Source: Treponema sp.
Lineage (GTDB): Bacteria > Spirochaetota > Spirochaetia > Treponematales > Breznakiellaceae
NCBI GenBank assembly: GCA_009787835.1
Contig: WQSN01000029.1
Location: 1-35,173 of the forward strand
DNA: 35,173 bases
Direction: 5' to 3'
Shown here in pieces: positions 24,152 through 32,523 of this stretch. Below the pieces are notes generated by a model. That model was not told where the DNA came from. It saw only the letters and a program-made list of their open reading frames with translations, and searched no databases. A program made the translations under genes and the position numbers. How positions within the stretch are numbered: position 1 is the first letter of the stretch; every line of letters starts with the position of its first letter.

Positions 24152-25870
24152 ATGGAGGAGAGACCTCTCATCCGGGACGGGAAGACTCTCATCTCATCTT
24201 TTGATCCTGTCCGCCGCGCCGATAAACTGGCGGATGCTGTCTGTATCAAAGACAGAACGCTTTACTTTTGTCCTTCACCTCTTTACGGCTACGGTCTAGC
24301 GCGGCTTCTTTCGCGTCTTGAAACAGACGCGCCAAATTCCGCTGTTTTGTGCACGGAAGCCGACAGCGAACTGTATAAATTATCGGCGGAAAACATGCCT
24401 TCTTCCCTTCTGGTCTGCGGCAGATTGCGTTTAACAGACATTCGCGGTGAAACTGAGCTTTGCTCCCTTGTCCGTGAAGTATGGGGAGGGCGTACATTCA
24501 GGCGCATTGAAATTATCCGCTTTACAGGCGGCTGGCAGTTGTTTCCGCAGGTTTACGATTCGCTTTTTGACGCGCTCAGGCAGGAAATCGCCACAAACTG
24601 GAGTAACGCGCTGGTTCTGACCAAATTGGGACGTTTATACATCCGCAACGCCATACGCAACCTGGCGCTGTTACCGTCTTTTCCTTCAATAGAAAATCTG
24701 TCTTTCGGAGAAAGGCCTGTACTGTTACTTGGCGCAGGCCCTTCGTTAGACGAAACTTTAAATGAGATTGTTAAACGTTTTTCAGTCACGAAGGAAGAAA
24801 GGCTGTTTAAAATAATATGCGTGGATACAAGTCTGGGCGCTTTAAGGGACAGGGGCATTGTACCTGACCTTGTGGTAATTCTTGAAAGCCAGCACTGGAA
24901 TCTCCGCGATTTTATCGGCTGCAGCGGATGGAATGCCGCATTCGCCGCTGATTTTTCCGCTCTGCCCGCCTCGGTAAAAATACTTGAGGGGAATGGTTAT
25001 CTTTTTTTTACGCCCTGGACACAGATGCGTATTTTTGACCGGTTAAAAAAAGCGGGACTTCTTCCCGCAGCCATTCCCCCTCTGGGATCGGTTGGCCTAA
25101 GCGCGGCGGTACTTTGCCTGAGTCTCACAAAAGGGAAAATAATCTGCTCGGGTCTGGATTTTTCCTTTACTTTCGACAAATATCACGCCCGCGGAACGCC
25201 GGGTCATCGCAGCCGTCTGAACACACAGACACGGTTACGCGGTTTATGCAACGCCGCGCCAGGCGGGGACGTTTTTACCTTATCTTCCAAATCAGGAACG
25301 CCGGTTTACTCTAGCCGCACAATGATGAATTACCGCAATCTTTTTCAGCGGGAGTTCGGCGGCAATCCGCGCTTTTTTGACATTGAAGGTTCAGGGCTTC
25401 CGTTAGGTGTAAAGACTCTTTCCATGGACGAGGCGATGGAAACCCTGCAGGGAGGAATTTCACATGTGGAAGAAAAAAAAGGGATTGCTCCAGAATCAAA
25501 TTCAACCGGCGGGAAAAATAATTTTTCAGAATGCGGCGGCGAAGAAGAAAATAATAAAAATAAATTAAAAGAAAATTTACTCATTTTTATAAATAGTGAA
25601 CTGGATAGGCTGGTTGAACTAAAGGGGATTCTAAGCGGCGAAGCGGAAACTGATAAGGAGAGACTTACTGCCCTTATTGATGAGTGTGATTATCTTTGGG
25701 CGCATTTTCCTGATTATGCCGGAAAAGACGAGCGCCCTGTTTTGGGCGATATTTCGTTTTTAAAGAGGGTGCGGGCGGAGATTGAACCAATGATTAAATT
25801 ACAATTAAATAATAAAATACTAATTGAAAGAACTATGGAGGCTTATAATGGATATGGAATTAATAATTGA
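24152..25870 (+). CDS. DUF115 / MptE-like protein (motility-associated factor type)
   Basis: A 572-residue protein of the DUF115 family, seen in Maf flagellin-glycosylation proteins and MptE-like pyrophosphokinases. Key features are LLLGAGPSLDE (about 191-201), IICVDTSLGALRDRGIVPD (keys CVDTSL and GIVPDLVV), LGSVGLSAAVL, and GLDFSFTFDKYHARGT. The N-terminal 180 residues form a separate alpha/beta region common in these long proteins, and the C-terminal 130 are helical. In spirochaetes and Campylobacter, related proteins transfer pseudaminic-acid-type sugars to flagellin; that role here is inference. It follows the foldase gene directly, and its 3' end overlaps the rmuC start by 23 bp. Confidence 0.8.
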   Translation: MEERPLIRDGKTLISSFDPVRRADKLADAVCIKDRTLYFCPSPLYGYGLARLLSRLETDAPNSAVLCTEADSELYKLSAENMPSSLLVCGRLRLTDIRGETELCSLVREVWGGRTFRRIEIIRFTGGWQLFPQVYDSLFDALRQEIATNWSNALVLTKLGRLYIRNAIRNLALLPSFPSIENLSFGERPVLLLGAGPSLDETLNEIVKRFSVTKEERLFKIICVDTSLGALRDRGIVPDLVVILESQHWNLRDFIGCSGWNAAFAADFSALPASVKILEGNGYLFFTPWTQMRIFDRLKKAGLLPAAIPPLGSVGLSAAVLCLSLTKGKIICSGLDFSFTFDKYHARGTPGHRSRLNTQTRLRGLCNAAPGGDVFTLSSKSGTPVYSSRTMMNYRNLFQREFGGNPRFFDIEGSGLPLGVKTLSMDEAMETLQGGISHVEEKKGIAPESNSTGGKNNFSECGGEEENNKNKLKENLLIFINSELDRLVELKGILSGEAETDKERLTALIDECDYLWAHFPDYAGKDERPVLGDISFLKRVRAEIEPMIKLQLNNKILIERTMEAYNGYGINN

Positions 25871-27395
25871 TTTGGCGATTTTCGCAATTTTGATAATTCA
25901 ATTTATCGTAATAATCATACTTTTTTTGAAGAACAGAAAGGGATCTCAACTTGATGTAACTCAAAAATTGAGCGAATACTCACAGCGTCTTGAAAAAAAT
26001 GAGTATGCCGTCCGGGATGAATTTTCCAGGAACAGGGAAGAAACAAATAAATCCGCGCGGGAATCCCGGGAAGAACTGTCATCATCCTTAAAATCCGTTT
26101 TTGAGCAATTATCCGCGACAATAACAGGTTTTACAGGGCTTGTTGACAACAGGATGAAAGACATTCAAGTGTCGCTTGATTCAGGTTTTAAATTCAACCG
26201 CGAGGAACTAAATAAATCCATATCTGTTTTTGAAGAAAAAGTTACGGGAAACATTTCAAGTTTTTCTGAAACATTAAACAGGGAACTAAAATCCGTTCAG
26301 GACAGGGTATACTCATCCACAAAAGAAAGCAGGGAAGAACTTTCATCCACCCTAAAAACATTCGAGGAGAAATCATCCGCAAAGATTGAAACCCTGACAA
26401 AAGACACAAAAGACGGACTTGAAAGAACACGCGACGCGGTTGAAAAAAAGTTAGCTGACATCCAGCAGGGGAACGAAAAGAAACTGGACGAGATGCGCCA
26501 GACTGTAGATGAAAAACTGCACAAGACTCTTGAAACAAGGCTCGGTGAATCATTTAAGATTGTCAGCGAACGGCTTGAACTTGTACAGAAAGGGCTTGGA
26601 GAAATGCAAACGCTCGCAAGCGATGTCGGCAGCCTGAAAAATGTGCTGTCGAATGTAAAAAACAAGGGAATATTCGGAGAGTATCAGCTTGGATCCATAT
26701 TGGAGCAGATTCTCACCCCCGGCCAATATTCGCTGAATGAAAAAATTAAGGACGGAAAAGTTGAGTTCGCCGTAAAGATTCCAAGCAAGGAAGATTCCAA
26801 TAAGGTTATTTTGCTTCCCATAGACGCGAAATTCCCGACTGTTGATTATGAAATACTGATAGCCGCCTATGACTCAGGCGAAAAAGACACGGTTCTGCAG
26901 GCGCAAAAAGATCTTAAAACAAAAATTGATAAATTCGCCAGGGACATACATGATAAATATCTGGACCCGCCGAACACAACTGAGTTCGGGATAATGTTTC
27001 TCCCCTTTGAAGGACTATACGCGGAAGTATTGCGCATTCCCGGAATGCTGGAAAACATTCAAAACACATACAGGGTTACAATTACAGGCCCGACAACAAT
27101 CTCCGCTTTTTTAAACAGTTTACAAATGGGTTTCAGAAGCCTTGCCGTGGAAAAAAGAACCAGCGAAATTTGGGATTTACTTGGAGCTGTAAGATCAGAA
27201 TTCGGAAAATTCGGCGATGTGCTTCAAAAAACAAAGGAAAAACTGGATTCCGCAAGCAAGGAAATCGACAAAGCGGGAACGCGCTCCAGGGCGATAGAAC
27301 GCAAGCTGCGCGATGTCCAGACATTACCTGAAGGAAAAGCTCAGAAATTATTAAATGAGTTTGATTTGAGTTATGAGGAGAATGATGAGGAGTAA
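25848..27395 (+). CDS. rmuC: DNA recombination protein RmuC
   Basis: A 515-residue protein with an N-terminal membrane segment (about 5-27), a long coiled coil rich in Glu, Lys and Ser (about 35-270), and the conserved RmuC core (about 275-450). The core shows KGIFGEYQLGSILEQIL, PIDAKFP, YLDPPNTTEFGIMFLPFEGLYAE (keys PNTTEF and MFLPFEGLYAE), and TTISAFLNSLQMGF. RmuC proteins are thought to limit DNA inversions and have a PD-(D/E)XK-like core (the DAK motif). The ATG at 25848 is chosen because GGAGG precedes it by six bases; an upstream ATG at 25824 would only lengthen the overlap. Third gene of the operon; its last 45 bp overlap the convergent chemotaxis gene. Confidence 0.9.
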   Translation: MDMELIIDLAIFAILIIQFIVIIILFLKNRKGSQLDVTQKLSEYSQRLEKNEYAVRDEFSRNREETNKSARESREELSSSLKSVFEQLSATITGFTGLVDNRMKDIQVSLDSGFKFNREELNKSISVFEEKVTGNISSFSETLNRELKSVQDRVYSSTKESREELSSTLKTFEEKSSAKIETLTKDTKDGLERTRDAVEKKLADIQQGNEKKLDEMRQTVDEKLHKTLETRLGESFKIVSERLELVQKGLGEMQTLASDVGSLKNVLSNVKNKGIFGEYQLGSILEQILTPGQYSLNEKIKDGKVEFAVKIPSKEDSNKVILLPIDAKFPTVDYEILIAAYDSGEKDTVLQAQKDLKTKIDKFARDIHDKYLDPPNTTEFGIMFLPFEGLYAEVLRIPGMLENIQNTYRVTITGPTTISAFLNSLQMGFRSLAVEKRTSEIWDLLGAVRSEFGKFGDVLQKTKEKLDSASKEIDKAGTRSRAIERKLRDVQTLPEGKAQKLLNEFDLSYEENDEE

Positions 27396-29288
27396 ACTAT
27401 ACACCTGAAACCCGTCGGCGATAATTGAAATTTTTTGTATGGAAGATCGCGTGCTGACAGCCAGTTCGGAAACGCCATGGGCGCCGTTGTTGATGTTTTT
27501 GATGCCGTCAGACATTTCTTCCATGCGAACCATTATTTCGCCGGCGCTGCTTTGCAGAGTATTAATTTCCCGCAGCATAACAATGCTGCTTTGATCCATC
27601 TCTCTCGCGCCGCTGTTAACTTTTTCTGTATGATCGTTCATCATCCGCAATGAGTGAATCACCTGATCAGCGCCGGTTTTCTGCTCGCGGATTGCGTTGT
27701 TTACTTCATGCACCAGTTTTCCCGTTTCGTTAATGCGGTTGGAAACCTCGACAAACGCGTTTGTAGAGGCTTCGGAATCTTTTACGATAAGCCCGATTGT
27801 ATTTACAACCTGTTTAAGCTCGTTACTGATCTTGTGAGACTCATTGGTCGAATTAATGGCCAGCTGGCGTATTTCATCGGCAACCACGGCGAACCCGCGG
27901 CCGGATTCTCCTGCGTGAGCCGCTTCGATGGCGGCGTTCATTGCCAGTAAATTTGTCTGAGCGGCAATAGCGGAAATGGTTCTGTTCGCTTCCTGTAAAG
28001 CCTGGGACTGTTCTACAATCGCTTGGATACGCTCGGCGCTTTCCTTCTGGATTTTGCTTCCCTTATCCGAAGATTCGCCTACAGTTTTAAACTGCGATTC
28101 CATTTTTTCCGTTAACGAACTGATTGATGTAATATTTCCAACCATCTGTTCTACAGCTGCGGAAGCGTCGTTCATGCTGGATGTCTGAACGGTAATCGAT
28201 TCATCCAGCGACTTGATATTATCTGACATTTGCTTGACCGCCTGCGATGAGGTGTTTACGCTGTCCATCTGTCCCTTTGTCTTTATCAGTACCTGTTCAG
28301 TCGCTTCTGTTATTTTTCCGACAGAATCCGCCATACCGGAAGCGTTTTTTTCCATCTGGTTTCCGACATGTATAAGATCATTCTGTCCTATCTTGATATC
28401 ATGAATCCCTTCGCTTAAATGATCGCTGAAGGAATTTACCATACCGGCGATAGTACCCAGCTCATCCACCGAACAGACCGTTATACGCTTCCTTAAATCT
28501 TTTTGTTCTGAAGAAAGATTTTCCAGCTGCTCAATTATTGATGAAAATAATGTTGACGCGTTCTTTTTCAGGGCTATTGAAAGAAAAGAAACGCAGATAA
28601 ATACAATGATGACCGGAATTAGCAATATCGCCCAATCGCCGCCGTTAAAATCATTCATGTTTCCGCCGGATTTAATTACGCTCAGCATTGTTACAGAACA
28701 GGCGAATACCAGCGCCATTAAAACAGCGGCCATGGGGATTATCATGGCTTTAAGTTCCTGCCGCCTTTCACGCAGTCCGCGCGGATAACTTAAAAAATTA
28801 TGAGATATTAAAGTACGCGAAACAAGGCCGTCATTTATTACATAGATAAACGTCCCAACCAGCATTCCAAAAGCCAAAGACGCCAAAAAAAGAGGCCCGC
28901 GCATACCCGGAAGGATGGAAAGATATTTAGCATTGATATAAACACAGCCCAGAAAGAAAGCATGAATTACCACACTGAAGGCTATCATTTTTATTGGTAT
29001 CGCTCCAATTTTTTTAAGCCGGTCCAAATACGCTTCATCCTGCGCCTCAAGCTTTACATCCCCTGGTTTTGTCTGCTTAAAAAATGACGCGTCGAAACAT
29101 TTCGCGCTTTGCCCCAGAACACCGCCGTAAACGAGCAGAAAAACAATGCCCGGAAGACCCAGCCTGACAATCAAAAGTGAAAAAGCGTAATCAAAATAGA
29201 TCAACAGCAGAAAATCCGCCGTCAACATACTGAGTCCGGTAAGCGTGATAATTGTCCAAAATGTGGATTTAAAGTTTGTATTATTCAT
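27351..29288 (-). CDS. Methyl-accepting chemotaxis protein
   Basis: A 645-residue chemoreceptor. The N-terminal 250 residues hold about six membrane helices with very short loops and no large periplasmic ligand domain, so it may sense membrane or energy state. A HAMP-like segment follows (about 250-310), then the cytoplasmic coiled-coil signalling domain with the invariant tip AAQTNLLAMNAAIEAAHAGE (about 432-451) and GRGFAVVADEIRQLA. Gln/Glu-rich methylation-type heptads flank it. The last 16 residues, YSLLLIILLITQIKLI, are strongly hydrophobic and are encoded antisense to the end of rmuC, which is odd for this family. Signals through CheA/CheW elsewhere in the genome. Confidence 0.93.
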   Translation of the reverse strand: MNNTNFKSTFWTIITLTGLSMLTADFLLLIYFDYAFSLLIVRLGLPGIVFLLVYGGVLGQSAKCFDASFFKQTKPGDVKLEAQDEAYLDRLKKIGAIPIKMIAFSVVIHAFFLGCVYINAKYLSILPGMRGPLFLASLAFGMLVGTFIYVINDGLVSRTLISHNFLSYPRGLRERRQELKAMIIPMAAVLMALVFACSVTMLSVIKSGGNMNDFNGGDWAILLIPVIIVFICVSFLSIALKKNASTLFSSIIEQLENLSSEQKDLRKRITVCSVDELGTIAGMVNSFSDHLSEGIHDIKIGQNDLIHVGNQMEKNASGMADSVGKITEATEQVLIKTKGQMDSVNTSSQAVKQMSDNIKSLDESITVQTSSMNDASAAVEQMVGNITSISSLTEKMESQFKTVGESSDKGSKIQKESAERIQAIVEQSQALQEANRTISAIAAQTNLLAMNAAIEAAHAGESGRGFAVVADEIRQLAINSTNESHKISNELKQVVNTIGLIVKDSEASTNAFVEVSNRINETGKLVHEVNNAIREQKTGADQVIHSLRMMNDHTEKVNSGAREMDQSSIVMLREINTLQSSAGEIMVRMEEMSDGIKNINNGAHGVSELAVSTRSSIQKISIIADGFQVYSLLLIILLITQIKLI

Positions 29289-29465
29289 TTGTTATATTAT
29301 ATTACAAATTATGGAAGAATATCAATTGTTTCCTATTACTATGGCTGGAATAACCTTTTGTACCGGAAACATCACTGTAAGTATCATTCAGCGCATATAC
29401 TTAATAATATCTCGTAGAGATGATGAGATCGCAAAGAAGTATATTTAAGTTTTCCAAATTTTTTA

Positions 29466-29789
29466 TCAAGCTTTATATTGTTTCTTAACCATCTCCATAG
29501 CAAGGTTTACATGTTTGGAAAAATCCTCAGATAAACGGTCTGTAATGCTTTCTTCATGTATGTTTGTGATTCCCTCGCCCTTGAAAAGCTCCCAGACCTG
29601 AACATTAAGGGATTTTGCGAGGTTACAAAGCGTTCCAGCCTTCGGGAAATTGTTTCCCCGTTCAACATTTGAAAGAAAAGTAATAGATATATTCGCTTTC
29701 TCTGCAAGGTCTGCTTGTGAATATTGCCTACGGAAACGGAGAAACTTGATGTTTTTACCGAGAGAGGTCTTTAACTCTTTCTCTTCCAT
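29466..29789 (-). CDS. XRE-family (Cro/C1-type) transcription regulator
   Basis: A 107-residue protein with one HTH_3 domain: LGKNIKFLRFRRQYSQADLAEKA (keys LRFRRQYSQADLAE), then ISITFLSNVERGNNFPKAGTL, then LAKSLNVQVWELFKG, the standard order of helix 1, the turn-recognition pair and helices 4-5. The C-terminal 35 residues are helical and may dimerise. The ATG at 29789 is used; the longer frame begins with TTG at 29837 and lies upstream of the likely transcription start. It faces the surface-protein operon across a palindromic region and is probably its repressor and autoregulator. Confidence 0.88.
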   Translation of the reverse strand: MEEKELKTSLGKNIKFLRFRRQYSQADLAEKANISITFLSNVERGNNFPKAGTLCNLAKSLNVQVWELFKGEGITNIHEESITDRLSEDFSKHVNLAMEMVKKQYKA

Positions 29790-29814
29790 ATTATTAAACT
29801 GACCCTTCAATAGA

Positions 29815-29844
29815 ATTAAACAATCTCTATAATTCAATTGACAA
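29815..29844 (-). promoter_or_regulatory. Putative promoter of the XRE gene
   Basis: On the minus strand TTGTCA (29839-29844) and TTTAAT (29815-29820) are spaced by 18 bp. Both match five of six consensus bases. The -35 overlaps the -35 of the divergent promoter on the other strand. Confidence 0.55.
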
Positions 29845-29866
29845 ATATTTATTGTTTCTATAGTAT
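29838..29866 (+). promoter_or_regulatory. Putative promoter of the surface-protein operon
   Basis: A perfect TTGACA (29838-29843), a 17-bp spacer and TAGTAT (29861-29866, four of six; TATAGT two bases upstream is an alternative). The leader to the first ATG at 29955 is about 80 nt and carries AAGGAAC as ribosome site. Confidence 0.6.
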
Positions 29867-29882
29867 AGAAGTAATACTTCTA
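29856..29882. promoter_or_regulatory. Composite operator: two overlapping palindromes
   Basis: TTCTATA-G-TATAGAA (29856-29870) and TAGAAGTA-A-TACTTCTA (29866-29882) are both perfect and share TAGAA. This gives three TTCTA half-sites, two in one direction and one inverted, covering the -10 of the plus-strand promoter and lying just upstream of the minus-strand promoter. The layout fits binding by the neighbouring XRE dimer. Binding is inferred. Confidence 0.65.
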
Positions 29883-29954
29883 GTTAACTTGTTGAGTTTT
29901 ATAGGAATCATGGAGATTTTAATAAAAAAAAAAGTAATTAGATAAGGAACATTT

Positions 29955-30338
29955 ATGAAAAAATTGTGTTTAATTATTATTATATCTTTTTTGCTCACAG
30001 GATGCGTTACTCCTGTAAAGGTAAAGTATGGCGTTAATGTTTCAGATGGAATTTACGCATTACCTATAGCAATCGAATTCGCGCAGGATCCGGTTAAATT
30101 AAAATACGCTGTCAACTCATGGGTAATGGAACAGGGCTATACATCTTATGATCTGGAAGTAAGAAGATTTGAAAAAATGGCAACCTGTTATGTTACAATC
30201 CCAGGTTCTATACCTGTAGAAGATTTACCGCCGGTAAAACATTATAGCATGCGCAGAACTTCAGGTTTAGTTTTACCTCTTATGTTTTCTGTATTATATG
30301 CATTAAATGTACTTTTTTTTGCTTTTATTGAATTTTAA
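29955..30338 (+). CDS. Small lipoprotein, family unknown
   Basis: A 127-residue predicted lipoprotein with lipobox LTGC at about 14-17 and no recognisable named domain. The middle part alternates beta-type strands (VKVKYGVNVSDGIYALPIAIEF) with a helix, and the C-terminus has a hydrophobic segment of about 20 residues (LVLPLMFSVLYALNVLFFAF) ending almost at the stop, which could insert in a membrane. Low GC and Asn/Ile/Lys-rich. First gene of the operon under the putative XRE operator; the next gene starts 15 bp later. Confidence 0.7.
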   Translation: MKKLCLIIIISFLLTGCVTPVKVKYGVNVSDGIYALPIAIEFAQDPVKLKYAVNSWVMEQGYTSYDLEVRRFEKMATCYVTIPGSIPVEDLPPVKHYSMRRTSGLVLPLMFSVLYALNVLFFAFIEF

Positions 30339-30353
30339 AAGGGGAGACTAAAC

Positions 30354-32519
30354 ATGAAAATGTTATTAACCGTTTATTATATTTTTATAACCGTAGGTGT
30401 TTTCGCTCAGGATTTAATTATATTTAAAGATGGAAATACAATTGAAGCGAAAGTTATGGAAATATCTCCTACAGAAATTAGGTATAAACGTTTTAACCAC
30501 CTTGACGGACCTACCATTGTTATTCCCACGGAAAATGTACTTTCAATAAGATATGAAAACGGCATTACAGATATTATAAACGCCATTACTCAACCGTTAG
30601 CTGAAACTCCGCCATTAGCTGAAACCTCAATTATAATTGAAACGCCAACTGAAACCACAGATACAACTGATCCACCAGTTCCAACAACTGTTTCAATTAC
30701 AGACATTCAACCGGAAACTGCGCCTGATCGTAATCCTTTATTAAACACGCTTGGCATTTCATTAGGGTATCTGGATATATCCAATTTTGGTTTTTCGGTA
30801 TTTGGGACTGTTTCGCCGGGCCCGTATACATTCTTTGATTTTAATCTTGCTCTGGGGTTCTGGGATTTTTCATTTAACGGTAATGTAAATTTTAATGGAT
30901 TCGTACCGTTTAACAGGGGCGGCTGGTACGGAGGGCTGGGGCTTGGAGGCGGGGTATATGAAAAAGACGGTTCCTATAATGGATTTTTTAGTATTAACGC
31001 TGCCACCGGTTTTATCTTTTTTGACTGGCTGAATATATCCGCCACGCTTCAGATGGAGATGTTTCCGGAATTTAATTTAAGATTCAAACCTATGTTAGGT
31101 TATATTTACCGTTTTAATCCTCCTGACGAACCGGCGCAGTCTATTACAGAAACCGTACAACCAACTGTTGAACCTGCGCCGCCAATCTCTGATCAATCGC
31201 AGTTTCAGGTTAATGTCCTGCATATTAAGTCTACGCAGACTGCTTTATCCCAAAGGATCTCACAGGATGATACTGTCCAATCTGATCAACATAAACAGCC
31301 GGCAGCTTTGCCTGAGAATTTTGTTAGCATAAACGAAGGAACGTTTCTAATGGGTAAACCACCATCAGAAAATAATACCAGTGGAGGATCACAACATCAG
31401 GTAACAATCAGTTCATTTTACATGAGTAAATATGAGGTAACACAGAAAGAATACCAGGAAGTGATGGGAGCGAATCCAAGTCGTTTTATGGGAGAAAACC
31501 GGCCTGTAGAGATGGTAAGCTGGTTTGACGCTATAGAATACTGTAATAAAAGAAGCATAAAAGAAGGATTAAGACCTGCGTATATTATTATTAATTCTGA
31601 GAAAAACATTACTGTAACATGGAACTGCAACGCTAACGGTTATCGTTTGCCAACAGAAACGGAATGGGAATACGCCTGCCGCGCTGGAACTATAACATCT
31701 TATAATACCGGAAGCCAACTAACAAAAAACCAGGCAAATTTTAAACATTCAAAACTGAAACAGACTGCTGATGTAGGCAGTTATGATCCAAATCCATGGG
31801 GTTTATACGATATGTACGGAAATGTTTCGGAATGGTGCTGGGATTGGTATGGTAATTACACAAATGCAGCAGAAATTGACCCAACAGGAGCAGTAACAGG
31901 TTCCGGCAGAGTACTTCGCGGCGGGTCTTGGGATAGTTTAAATAATAGCTCAACTTATCGTACAAAGCGTAACCTGATGTACAGAAATGATCAAACCGGT
32001 TTCAGGGTGGTTATATCACCTCTGCCTGTAACGGAATACTCTGCCCTGCTGCCAGATAATGACAATCAGCATTCTATAATTGATCATCAACAGGTGTATG
32101 ATAACAATGAACACTTTTGGAGTTTTGGAATATCTTTTGGTACATCATTTGCCGCTCCGCTATTAGCCGGAAGTTTAAGCGTAACTCTCTCTCCATACAG
32201 GAATTCATTTTTAGAAATGGGCGTAGATTTTGGCATATTAAGCAGTAATATAAATATTTTTTATACCTCAGTTTCTCCCTTTATCCACTATTCTTTTACC
32301 AAGCCGCTTGCAAACCTGGGAAGATGGTATATAGGAGCGGGAGGAAGTTATAATGATATATCAATAAACGAAACTAGTGTAAATATATTTGCACTTGATA
32401 TTAAAGCCGGTTTTTTCTTTAACTTTGGGATAGAAGTATCCTATACCCTTCGGACAGATTTCTCTTCGGCCAGTAATACATTATTGATTGGATACAGACA
32501 TCGTTTTATTAAGGAGTAA
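30354..32519 (+). CDS. Secreted SUMF1/FGE-sulfatase-domain protein with two barrel-like segments
   Basis: A 721-residue protein. It begins with a signal peptide (cleavage likely after VFA near 18), then a short beta domain (IIFKDGNTIEAKVMEI to VLSIRYENG, about 22-71) common at the start of spirochaete and Bacteroidetes surface proteins. A Thr/Pro linker leads to a Gly/aromatic barrel-like segment (about 125-258). A SUMF1/FGE-sulfatase domain spans about 322-553, with GTFLMG, YEVTQKEYQEVMG, NRPVEMVSWFDAIEYC, RLPTETEWEYACRAG, GLYDMYGNVSEWCWDWYG, RVLRGGSWD and GFRVV. A second barrel-like segment follows (about 575-721), ending GYRHRFIKE. The cysteines of true formylglycine-generating enzymes are absent after GGSW, so it is more likely a ligand-binding C-type-lectin-like fold than an enzyme. 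Confidence 0.8.
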   Translation: MKMLLTVYYIFITVGVFAQDLIIFKDGNTIEAKVMEISPTEIRYKRFNHLDGPTIVIPTENVLSIRYENGITDIINAITQPLAETPPLAETSIIIETPTETTDTTDPPVPTTVSITDIQPETAPDRNPLLNTLGISLGYLDISNFGFSVFGTVSPGPYTFFDFNLALGFWDFSFNGNVNFNGFVPFNRGGWYGGLGLGGGVYEKDGSYNGFFSINAATGFIFFDWLNISATLQMEMFPEFNLRFKPMLGYIYRFNPPDEPAQSITETVQPTVEPAPPISDQSQFQVNVLHIKSTQTALSQRISQDDTVQSDQHKQPAALPENFVSINEGTFLMGKPPSENNTSGGSQHQVTISSFYMSKYEVTQKEYQEVMGANPSRFMGENRPVEMVSWFDAIEYCNKRSIKEGLRPAYIIINSEKNITVTWNCNANGYRLPTETEWEYACRAGTITSYNTGSQLTKNQANFKHSKLKQTADVGSYDPNPWGLYDMYGNVSEWCWDWYGNYTNAAEIDPTGAVTGSGRVLRGGSWDSLNNSSTYRTKRNLMYRNDQTGFRVVISPLPVTEYSALLPDNDNQHSIIDHQQVYDNNEHFWSFGISFGTSFAAPLLAGSLSVTLSPYRNSFLEMGVDFGILSSNINIFYTSVSPFIHYSFTKPLANLGRWYIGAGGSYNDISINETSVNIFALDIKAGFFFNFGIEVSYTLRTDFSSASNTLLIGYRHRFIKE

Positions 32520-32523
32520 ATAT

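Noticed and set aside
29309-29448. Small open frame of 46 codons between the chemoreceptor and XRE genes
   Set aside because: No ribosome site, no recognisable motif and its length is expected by chance in AT-rich DNA.
31319-32015. Active formylglycine-generating enzyme
   Set aside because: The domain has the SUMF1 fold motifs, but the catalytic cysteines expected after the GGSW motif are missing and no sulfatase gene is nearby.
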